Origin: Alopecurus myosuroides
Taxonomy: Eukaryota; Streptophyta; Magnoliopsida; Poales; Poaceae
Reading direction: 5' to 3'
NCBI GenBank assembly: GCA_028641055.1
Contig: CM054061.1
Span: 30,429,523-30,493,522, forward strand
Length of the DNA: 64,000 bases
Shown here: positions 23,735-31,336 of the stretch, in pieces
Position numbering within the stretch: position 1 is the stretch's first letter
Layout: every line of letters starts with the position of its first letter
Notes under the pieces: generated by a model
Database searches by the model: none
The model's input: the letters and a program-made list of their open reading frames with translations, nothing else
Told to the model about the DNA's origin: nothing
Position numbers and translations under genes: made by a program

Positions 23735-24490
23735 ATGGCTACGTATCTCGAGGAACACAAGAATATTGTACGGTCTGCAAACCCGGGGAAGGATGACTCA
23801 TGGATTAAACAAAAACACATGGAGACTTTCGGAAGTTGGTTGCAAACACATCTTATAAATGACACCAATGTTGAAGATCGGCTGTACATGTTGGCAGGGT
23901 CACCATCTTCGACTATTGGGAGTTTTCAAGGGTACGAGATAAATGGGAATACATTTTACACGATCTCCCAAGATAAGAAGAGCACCAACCAAAACAGTGT
24001 TGTCCGCTTTGATACAACAAACGAGAATGGAAAAAATGAAACATACTATGGTTACATAGAGGAGATATGGGAACTTGACTATGGACCTTCTTTTAAGGTC
24101 CCTTTGTTCAAGTGCAAATGGGTCAACCTGAATGGAGAAGGGGTAAAGGTAGACCCGCTTTATGGAATGACAACAGTGGATCTCAACAATATTGGTTACA
24201 ATGACGAACCATTCGTCCTAGCCAATGATGTGGCTCAGGTCTTCTGTGTGAAGGACATGTCTTCCAGACCGAAAAAAAGAAAAAATAAGGAAACAAATTC
24301 ATCATACGATGAGTCGAAGCGTCACATAGTTCTCTCAGGGAAAAGAAACATCGTGGGAATCGAGGACACGACAGACATGTCAGAAGATTATAATAAGTTT
24401 GTTGAAATTCCACCCTTCACAGTGAAAGCTGACCCCACCATCCCGTTAAATAATGAAGATGCTCCATGGTTACGGCCGAAGCGATCATAA
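23735..24490 (+). CDS. Solo DUF4216-domain protein of CACTA origin (251 aa)
   Basis: The ATG at 23735 opens an uninterrupted 251-codon frame. Residues 1-45 (ATYLEEHKNIVRSANPG onward) resemble the linker that normally sits deep inside the TNP2 transposase, after DUF4218. Residues about 65-165 carry the DUF4216 core, with YYGYIEEIWELDYG and VPLFKCKWV followed by a VDLNNIGYNDEPFVLA segment. The C-terminus has a basic stretch (RPKKRKNK). Catalytic transposase domains are missing. The frame sits directly behind the element terminus and a TATA box, so a deletion has placed the transposase C-terminal part under the element promoter. It could act as a binding or regulatory fragment, but no function is known. 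A second DUF4216 copy is at 58129-58935. Confidence 0.7.
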   Translation: MATYLEEHKNIVRSANPGKDDSWIKQKHMETFGSWLQTHLINDTNVEDRLYMLAGSPSSTIGSFQGYEINGNTFYTISQDKKSTNQNSVVRFDTTNENGKNETYYGYIEEIWELDYGPSFKVPLFKCKWVNLNGEGVKVDPLYGMTTVDLNNIGYNDEPFVLANDVAQVFCVKDMSSRPKKRKNKETNSSYDESKRHIVLSGKRNIVGIEDTTDMSEDYNKFVEIPPFTVKADPTIPLNNEDAPWLRPKRS

Positions 24491-24529
24491 GAAAGGGAGA
24501 CGAAGAAAATTCAGAAGACTAGATAGGGA

Positions 24530-24935
24530 TGTTGTTGGTGATGTGTAATAATAAACGTGGAATACATGATCATAGTTCTTATAACGTAGTATGAACGAGA
24601 TTTTGTTAGCCAAAATGATATTTATACATATTCTGTGATTATGAATTAAGTAGGTGCAAGTTTGACCAATAATTTGTATTGATCGGTCAAAAGCTGGCAA
24701 GCATTGAGTGCTTGACAACTATGACCAGCATGACTTCATTATTATTCCAACCAGCGGCACACCCACCCACTTTTCTGTTTCTCTCTCCTCCGTTTGTTGA
24801 TGATGTGTAATAATAAGCGTGGAATACATGATCATATAGTTCTGTTTGATCAGTATTTTGTATTGACCGGTAAAAAGCTGACAACTATGACCAGCCTGAT
24901 TTCATTTTTATTCCAACCAGCGGCACACCCACCCG
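24530..24935 (+). repeat. Two-copy ~185-bp direct duplication
   Basis: The block GATGTGTAATAATAAACGTGG...ATGATCATA (about 24539-24577) and the following TTGTATTGATCGGTCAAAAGC...CCAGCGGCACACCCACC (to about 24769) recur at about 24799-24933. Copy 1 has extra bases (for example around 24580-24655 and 24686-24712). It is 3' untranslated DNA of the DUF4216 gene; no function is seen. Confidence 0.65.
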
Positions 24936-25044
24936 AGTATGAGATAACTGTAGGCAGATATTGCAGGCACACTTCGAAGTGATAGTACGGATACCATCCT
25001 GACAGATATCCTTAAAAGATCTTCGGTACTACCTTGGAGTTCAA

Positions 25045-25539
25045 ATGACGCAAAGGGTTGCACCTCTGTGGTTACTTTGGCAAGCTGCTAATGCATACAC
25101 TTATGCACTGTTTGAGATTTTTAGATTAGAATTTGAACTGATCTTGGATTGCGTGGTCTATAACTGTGGCGAAATTGGACCCATATCCGAGTATGAAATA
25201 ACTGTCAAAAACAGGCGTCGGGGTCATTTTGTTAGATTCGACTCATCAGAATACATTTGTAGCTGCAAAAAGTTTGAAAATGTAGGTCTTCCGTGTTGCC
25301 AGGTACTGAAGGTTCTTGAGATCAGAAATATCAAAGAAATTCCACCACACTATGTTTTGAAAAGATGGCGAAATGATGCTCAGACTGAACCTTCGAAGGA
25401 GAACTATGGTTTTTCTGTTGTAGACGAAGATCCCAAATTCTCCGTGTTAAAAAGGTACAACTCGCTTTGTCGAACTTTATATAAAGTTGCAGTGATTATG
25501 AGGAGCATTGCCGAAATTGATTGGCCTTGCCTTAAATAA
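25045..25539 (+). pseudogene. FAR1/MULE-type transposase C-terminal fragment
   Basis: The frame encodes 164 residues, of which the last ~110 resemble the C-terminal SWIM-type zinc finger of FAR1/FHY3-related proteins and Mutator-like transposases (YICSCKKFENVGLPCCQVLK, then IPPHYVLKRW). The usual C-x-C...C-x-H pattern is altered: the C-x-C is kept, but the final His is replaced (CCQ in place of C-x-H). The N-terminal DNA-binding and MULE catalytic domains are absent. It is probably a captured or truncated copy inside the CACTA insertion. A short upstream repeat (CGAGTATGAGATAACTGT near 24932 and CGAGTATGAAATAACTGT near 25187) shows that the fragment was rearranged. Confidence 0.6.
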
Positions 25540-25930
25540 TTCGGCTTAGTGGGTTCATCTATCCATGCATCCGTCGCGGTGATCGCAGTGATTATGAGGA
25601 GAAACGCCTTCGATTGGGTCATCATCATTTGGAGACGCAGAATGCCTTGTATGCTCTGGACTCACTCGGAAGATCACAAGAGAAAACAAAAATTGTAAGA
25701 TATTTATATTCAAATTATATACAAATAGTAAAATAATTAATAGTTTCAATTGTTAGAATAATTATTTAGTTAAACGAAAAATGGATTTGAATTAGTTATG
25801 CAAATTCTAGCACTTTTCATGTTGAAATTTTTGTCAAATTCGAAAGTATATAGAAGTTATTAATGTGCAAACTTAAACAATTTTCAAATTTTGGCGCTAA
25901 AAAATTTGGGCGCGCAGGGGGCAGCAAATT
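25540..25930. other. AT-rich stretch without gene
   Basis: No coding, RNA or repeat signal that I can support. It separates the FAR1-like fragment from CACTA subterminal repeats. Confidence 0.4.
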
Positions 25931-26050
25931 TCGAAAAATGTTTTTGGTCCCGGGTCGTGCTACCAACCAGGAGCAAAGGGGGTACCTCTAGTCCCGGTTG
26001 GTGGCACGGGCCGGGACTAGAGGCCCAGTTGTATAAATATCGCGGCCCTC
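25931..26050 (+). repeat. CACTA subterminal-type repeats
   Basis: Units of GGTCCCGGGT and TAGTCCCGGTTGG with inverted partners (CCGGGACTAGAG) occur between 25948 and 26025. They resemble both the 23398 element and the 27589 element. No terminus is adjacent. Confidence 0.55.
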
Positions 26051-26368
26051 TCCCAAGCCGAGCCACCACCCAGGACACAACGGACTAGCCTTGGCGAAGC
26101 CCTGCCGGCGGCCGGAGTGGATAGGAAGATCCCGCCGGTGCTGGTTCCGCCGGCGGGGTTGAACTAGACACGGGGGGACGAGTTTTGGGACGGGAATGCG
26201 TAGATATATTAAAAAAAGGCCGGAGGCCGGGATTACATGGGGGTCGCGGCGCGGCCACAGACGGCCGGCCGTGTTTCTTGTCGGCGACGGCCCTATTGGC
26301 CGTCCTTCTACGTGCTACGGGGGCGGCGGCGCGGCCACAGGAGGCCGGCCGTTTCTTGGGGGGATAGC

Positions 26369-27397
26369 CTAGTCCTCCTCGTCGGAGGAGATGCAGTGGT
26401 AGTCTGGTACCTGCCACAGGTGGGCAGGCAGCTGAGGGGGCCCCGCCGGGGGCGGCGGGAGGAAGTGCTGAGGGGGCCCCGCCGGGGGCATCGGGGGCGG
26501 CGGTGGCGGCGACAACATCTCCTCTTCCGGCGGCTCCGGCGACCATTGGCCGCCGATCCAGGCCCAGCTCATGCCGTACTCGAGGCCTGGGGGCAGCGGC
26601 TGCGGGTCGGGCATGTCCTCCCGCGCCTCCATCTCGGCGGTCATGCCCTGCAGGAGATCCCCCGCTGGAGGGGGCGGCATCGCGGCGGCGTCGGCGGCCG
26701 CGTTGGCCAGGACCTGGTGCCACCGCTTGATCTCGTCCTCGACGAGGGTGCGGCGGGACTCCTCGTAGGCGGCCTCCAGCCCGGCCTGGAGCTCGGGATC
26801 GTCGTCGTCGGCCTAGGGCTCGGGGATGTCCTCCTCGAGCCACAGCTCCGGCTCCCTGCCGGGCGCTGGCGCGGGGTAGTCGTGGACAACCTGCTCCGGG
26901 GCCGTGGGGATGAAGGAACGGCGGCGCTGGTCGTGCTCCTGCTGGAACCAGACGGCCAAGTAGGGGGAGCTCCGCGCGTACGCGCGGTCCCTGAGGAGGT
27001 GGGCCGGAAGGAGCGCGCGCCGGCGGTCGATCTCCTCGCGCATGGCCTCATTTGTTGGCGGCGGCGGCACCGGGATGCGCTGCGGGTTGAGGTGCCAGCC
27101 ATCCGAGAGATGGACGTCCGGCCAGAAAACCGGTGTGGCCCGCTCCCAGTGCCATTCGGCCTCCTCCTTCCGGACATAGCGGCGGAACCGCTTGCCCGGC
27201 GCGGCGCGAGGCGGAGGGCGCGCTGCCGGAGGTGGTGCGTGGACGCGCGGCTGCCCCCCGATCCGGATGCCTCCCGGACCGAAGCCGAACGCCTCCGGAG
27301 GCGGTGGGGGGACGGCGGGGCGTCTCTGGCCGGCGCCGCTGGAGGACCCGACCTCATGCTCGTTCTTGGCGCGCTTGAACCAGCGGCGGGGCGACAT
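26369..27397 (-). pseudogene. Proline-rich TE-associated gene with one in-frame stop
   Basis: On the minus strand an ATG at 27397 opens a frame of 343 codons ending at 26369, broken only by TAG at 26813-26815. Both sides of the stop have matching amino-acid style. The N-terminus is basic (MSPRRWFKRAKNEHE). A Gly/Pro-rich linker follows, then a Trp-containing segment (HLSDGWHLNPQRIPVPPPP) and an Arg-rich region. After the stop come an acidic/helical segment and a long Pro-rich tail ending SSDEED. GC content is far higher than in the neighbours, which produces long antisense shadow frames. I do not recognise a catalytic domain. Its position next to CACTA subterminal repeats suggests it belongs to a CACTA element. 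The 2.4-kb CACTA at 27589 inserted in its upstream region. Confidence 0.5.
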
Positions 27398-27976
27398 GGC
27401 GGCTAGGGTTGGGTGAGATTGGGCGCGGCATGGGTGAGTGAGGGGTACGGGCGGCGGGGGCCCTTTAAAAAGGACGAGGGAGGGGCTGGCATGCCAACCG
27501 GCGGCCGGAACGTGGCGGCGGTTGCAGGCGGCCATGAATGCGCGGGGGAGCCGAGGCGTGCCGTTCGTGGCCACGCGCGCGTGGGGAACACTAGTAGAAA
27601 AAAGGCCTTCCATACGCCCCCATCAGTCCCCAAACGTCGCGCCCCGTGACTAATGAGTCTTTAGTCCCGGGTCGGGAGGAGACCCGGGACAGAAGGTCAT
27701 ACGTCGCGGGTTGGGAAGCGCGTTGAGGCGCGTGGAGGGCATTAATTCCGGTTGACCTGGCCGCCCGGGACTATTGGTCCTTTAGTCTCGGTTGGCGTGG
27801 CCGCCCGGGACTAAAGATCAAACTTCTCGCCTCCCGCGCGGCGGTTTTTATTTCGCGAGCGAGGCAGAAGGGCGCCATTCCACAGCGCGCGTCTCGGAGT
27901 CTCTGTTTCTCTTCCTCTCTTCTCTGTACTCTGTCTTCCTCCTCATCTCTCGATCGATCTTCACCAAGCACACACC

Positions 27977-28671
27977 ATGGCTGAAGTTTGGGAAGAATAC
28001 AATGGTCCCACACCATGCGGCAAGATTCTCGACGTGTGCTACACCAACAGTTGTGAGCGGCTGCCTGGTGCTCTTGGTTATTTGACCGATCTCTATGACG
28101 CCTCTCCCGATGAACACCGGTTCTTCGGGCTTGATCTGGAGTATACGACGAATCAGAGGGATGTTGCCGTCATCCAGATTGCATTCAAGGAGTCCGTGTT
28201 GATCTTCCAATGGTCAAGGTATAACGCACACGTATTGCATCTTCGATTTTTTTGTTGCATGTGATCATACATGTGTTGCAACATGTCTAACACGTATCAA
28301 TTTTTTGTTGTTGCAGTAGTTCAAAGTATTGTCCGGCCCTTGTTGATTTTCTTGTCAACAGGGGGTTTGACTTTTGCAGCGTTGAGATCACGCAAGACCG
28401 TCCGAAGTTGATGCGGTTGGGTATTAGGATACCTGAAGATCACTACATTGATCTTCAGAATCTTATCCAGTTGAAGGGGCCAAAGACCGGGATGGCTGTC
28501 ATGGCAACTGCCTTGATCCACGAGGGCTACGAAAGGATGAAGTCCGATTTCCCCTCGAAGAATCACCGTTATTGGGAGAAGACCCGACTGGACTTGACGA
28601 ACGTCAAGTATGCAACCATAGATGCATTTGTCTCCTACGAGTTGTTCCGCATCTACTCGACGGAGCCATAG
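27977..28671 (+). CDS. RNase D/WRN-like DEDDy 3'-5' exonuclease inside a CACTA element
   Basis: Two exons, 27977-28218 and 28317-28671, are joined by a GT-AG intron (donor AAG|GTATAAC, acceptor TTGTTGCAG). They give a 198-residue protein with no stop or shift. Motif I is FFGLDLEYT (Asp53, Glu55), motif II has Asp108 in ITQDRPKLM, and motif III is YATID (Tyr179, Asp183). All five residues of the DEDDy fold are present, in the right order and spacing. There is no helicase, HRDC or signal sequence, so it is a stand-alone exonuclease domain like plant WRN-exo proteins. It would remove nucleotides from 3' ends of DNA or RNA; the substrate is unknown. The ATG is preceded by ACACACC and a C/T-rich leader, a plausible plant start context. 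It sits between the subterminal repeats of a CACTA element, so it is a captured host gene that has kept its frame. Confidence 0.8.
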
Positions 28672-28899
28672 ATGTATATATGCATGTAATGGGTTATCTT
28701 AGTATATATATGTAATGGATATCTTTTGTTATGTAAATGTTCCGTATTGTGAGACTTATGTAATGGATATCTTTTGTTATCACTTGTCTTTTGTTATCAC
28801 TTGTCTTTTGTCAAACACACGTTTCAAAACAAGCAAAAACAAGAACACATCAAGAAAACAAAACAGAAAAACTACAGATTCTATATATCTGTTAACAAA

Positions 28900-29375
28900 A
28901 AATTAGTATTATTGTTCTTCATTTTTTGATATATTATTTGTATTATTAAGATTTTAAAATGAATTAGTATTATTGTTCTTCATTTTTTGATATATTATTT
29001 GTATTATTAAGATTTTAAAATGAATTAGTATTATTGTTCTTCATTTTTTGATATATTATTTGTATTATTAAGATTTTAAAATGAATTAGTATTATTGTTC
29101 TTCATTTTTTGATATATTATTTGTATTATTAAGATTTTAAAATGAATTAGTATTATTGTTCTTCATTTTTTTATATATTATTTGTATTATTAAGATTTTA
29201 AAATGAATTAGTATTATTGTTCTTCATTTTTTGATATATTATTTGTATTATTAAGATTTTAAAATGAATTAGTATTATTGTTCTTCATTTTTTGATATAT
29301 TATTTGTATTATTAAGATTTTAAAATGAATTAGTTCTATTTTTCTTAATTTTTTGATATATTATTTGTATTTTTA
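28900..29375 (+). repeat. 61-bp tandem repeat array, eight units
   Basis: Unit starts are at 28900, 28961, 29022, 29083, 29144, 29205, 29266 and 29327, exactly 61 bases apart. Units contain TTGTTCTTCATTTTTTGATA and TTGTATTATTAAGATTTTAA. Units 1-7 are nearly identical, with one substitution seen in the sixth (TTTTTTTATA for TTTTTTGATA). The eighth is degenerate and truncated. The array is over 80% AT and lies in the 3' region of the exonuclease gene within the CACTA. Confidence 0.93.
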
Positions 29376-29555
29376 GAAATAATACAAATTAAAAGTTAAA
29401 GTTTATTTATTTATTCAAAATAATTAATTACATCATTACTTTTGTTTATTAAAAGATTTATTTGAAATTCAGAAAACAAAAGAAATGTGGCATCGAGTCT
29501 CATGTTAATAGGATTGATATGATACTAGTATCACATACATGCGTGCGAAACACTT

Positions 29556-29640
29556 GGATGCGGGACGGGATGGAACTCGGAAGTTAAGTGTGCTAGTGCT
29601 AGAGTAGTGGGAGGATGGGTGACCGAGCGGGAAGTTTGAC
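29556..29640 (+). pseudogene. 5S rRNA-derived segment within the CACTA
   Basis: GGATGCGGGACGGGATGGAA, then CTCGGAAGTTAAGTGTGCT, then AGAGTAGTGGGAGGATGGGT, then GACCGAGCGGGAAG parallel plant 5S rRNA from its middle to near its 3' end. The internal promoter parts are recognisable: an A-box-like AAGTTAAGTGTGCT (29581-29594), an intermediate element CTAGAGTAGT and a C-box-like GGATGGGTGACC (29613-29624). The 5' third of 5S rRNA and a proper terminator T-run are not evident. It is a derived fragment, not a functional 5S gene. Whether Pol III can start here is open. Confidence 0.75.
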
Positions 29641-29987
29641 CATGAGTAAGTAATTTGACTAGAGATAATTGTAGTTAAACACTAAGCAAATAATACAAAT
29701 TCTGAAAAAAAAAGGGAGTGAAAAAAAGGGAGTGAAAAATAATTAGAAACCAAATGAATTAAAAAAATTACGAAATAAATCTAGTCCCGGTTCATGTGGC
29801 CAACCGGGACTAAATGTCCTCCGCCTCCCGGCTCCGCCACCCGCCCACGTGGACGGGCCTTTAGTCCCGGTTCGCAGTCTGTCGCGACTATAGAGTGGGG
29901 TTTTAGTCGCGCATTGCTAGTCCTGGTTGCTGGGTCGGGACTACAGGCCCTGGCGAACCGGGACTACAGCCCTATTTTCTACCAGTG

Positions 29988-30151
29988 GAAGTGGAGGCGC
30001 GGGAAGACGAGGCGGCCCTTTGACCGCGCGTGATATAGTCTTACTTTAAAGAACCGGGCAAGCCACCCCCAAGGTCGCTGGCCAGTGGCCCCTGTGACCC
30101 CGCGTGGCCTGTGGCCCTCTGACCGCGCGTGACTATAGTCTTACTTTAAAG
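29988..30151 (+). repeat. Right flank of the CACTA composite with two direct repeats
   Basis: GACCGCGCGTGATATAGTCT at about 30021 recurs as GACCGCGCGTGACTATAGTC at about 30121, each running on into TTACTTTAAAG. This DNA continues the upstream region of the minus-strand proline-rich gene after the CACTA at 27589-29987 is removed. WAK pseudogene exon 1 resumes at about 30152. No transposon terminus is visible at this junction. Confidence 0.5.
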
Positions 30152-30990
30152 GACATGGTCATTGATTTGAGTATGTCTGTGTCGGCACAGGTGTTTATGG
30201 GCAATAAAATCACGTCTAGTCCGCCCTTTTCATTGCCAGATTGCACGAGTAGTTACTTATGATGAAGTCGAGGACCATGGGGATGCCTCTTGGGAATTCG
30301 GTGGGTAGAACCTGGTAACCAGTACATGTTCAGTGTAGAGAACTTGTACCATCACCTATCATGTCATACGAGCACGGCATGGTGGTCCAGCTCGCCAGGG
30401 CATTGTTCCAGAAATGGAACAACAAGGCAAACTTCTTGAACGGGAACACTTCCGGCATGTGGTCATCTCAGGAACCCCAACCCTAAGCATGGCCTATTTT
30501 GGGATTGTCGGAGCGTGTGCATGATATCTGAGGTGCAAGATGACCAGTAAATCTTTTGGACACTACGAGCATGTCATCCACATACCAAAGTGGCTCTCAT
30601 GCTCCCACCTACGACTACCTGATACGCTTCGCCAAAAGGCTGTATGAGCCACAGTGGTGTAGTCACGCGAAGTTTCGTCACCCGGTCGGTGGGGCTTGAT
30701 CGGTAGTAGGATGAGAGGTCACGGTATGCCCGTACCTCGCCCTTACTGATTGATATGTTGATGTGCTCGACCAGGAATGACGTCGTGATGTTCAGTTTAG
30801 AAGGAACTTGATTACCTAAGAAGTGCACTTCATAGTTATCCTCGTACATTCTAGTGCTGGAAGCAAAGGTTTCGTCGCACAAGAATTCTAATCCACCGTG
30901 GAAGCAGCCAAGATTGATGACGAACAGGGAGGGGATGTGGATGTGGCCACCCTTGTCGGTTCAGCCGCAAAGTTTGACCTGCTTCAACCC
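30152..30990 (-). pseudogene. WAK pseudogene, exon 1 (5' segment)
   Basis: Minus-strand sequence parallels exon 1 of the intact WAK over its cell-wall-binding region. FLCDETFASSTRMYEDN aligns with residues near 70-95 of the intact protein, and later blocks such as EVRAYRDLSSYYRSSPTDRV aid the match. Between about 30580 and 30600 a 2-base deletion relative to the intact gene shifts the frame and ends it at 30574. The N-terminal signal peptide is not recognisable. The segment ends at about 30152, and the rest of exon 1 is found at 23397, so ~6.75 kb of TE DNA separates the halves. About 20 bases present in the intact gene are missing at the junction. It is a dead tandem duplicate of the WAK at 31337-35544. 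Confidence 0.8.
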
Positions 30991-31336
30991 CTCTAGGTAA
31001 GCATCGACTTTCTGCATTTGCTCGAACATCTTTTGTGTATAGCTGGAAACTGAGAGAAGTGATATTGAGAGGGTCTATGCCAACATAAACTATAAACATT
31101 CTTTTAGAAAAAAGGTGGATTCTATTACCGAAAACCACGTATAAATTTGAATAATTGATAAAAATATTTTGTCCATAAAATCCAAGGTTACATAATGACC
31201 GACAACAAAGTACAAATAAACCAATTTAAACCTCCCCTGCCTCTGGAGTTTAACGATGCTTTCACCATAAAGAAATGATATAAAAGTTCCTACAATGATA
31301 GTTGCATATCTTTATTGGACGTACATGTGTCCCCTA
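30991..31336 (-). other. WAK 3' flank
   Basis: Downstream of the WAK stop (31337) on the minus strand. AT-rich, with no coding or repeat structure. The 3' UTR and polyadenylation site of the intact WAK should lie here; AATAAA-like sites cannot be assigned with confidence. Confidence 0.4.

Larger units (their letters stand above)
23398..26080 (+). mobile_element. CACTA-type insertion in the WAK pseudogene, left end
   Basis: The terminus CACTAGTGGAAAG starts at 23398 after CTT. It is followed by four or more subterminal 'GGTCCCGGTT' units in alternating orientation (23440-23690), including two adjacent copies of TTGGTCCCGGTTCGTTGGGAGA at 23530-23570. A TATA box and a DUF4216 gene follow. Similar 'AGTCCCGGTT' repeats recur at 25940-26040. 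No matching right terminus flanked by CTT is visible, so the element is incomplete or rearranged. The right limit given here is approximate. Confidence 0.6.
27589..29987 (+). mobile_element. Complete 2.4-kb CACTA element carrying an exonuclease gene
   Basis: The left end CACTAGTAGAAAAAAGGCC starts at 27589 and the right end TTTTCTACCAGTG stops at 29987. Each is flanked by the 3-bp duplication GAA (27586-27588 and 29988-29990), the CACTA signature length. Subterminal TAGTCCCGGTT units in both orientations occur at 27660-27820 and 29785-29965. The interior holds no transposase. It carries a spliced exonuclease gene (27977-28671), an AT-rich 61-bp tandem array (28900-29375) and a 5S-rRNA-like segment (29556-29640). 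It is therefore non-autonomous and must have been moved by a CACTA transposase supplied elsewhere. Confidence 0.88.

Noticed and set aside
26237..27406. Plus-strand 389-codon frame as a gene
   Set aside because: It is an antisense shadow of the high-GC proline-rich minus-strand gene, with Arg/Gly-rich low-complexity translation.
28900..29375. CRISPR-like array
   Set aside because: Units are contiguous 61-bp tandem copies without unique spacers, in a plant transposon.
29556..29640. Functional 5S rRNA gene
   Set aside because: The 5' third is missing and substitutions fall in conserved positions; it is only a derived fragment.
23398..29987. One single CACTA spanning both outer termini
   Set aside because: Flanks differ (CTT left, GAA right), whereas 27589-29987 has GAA on both sides. 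The inner pair is therefore the true element.
30991..31138. WAK pseudogene N-terminus and signal peptide
   Set aside because: The open frame at 30851-31138 is out of phase with the WAK-like frame and shows no signal peptide or homology above 30990.
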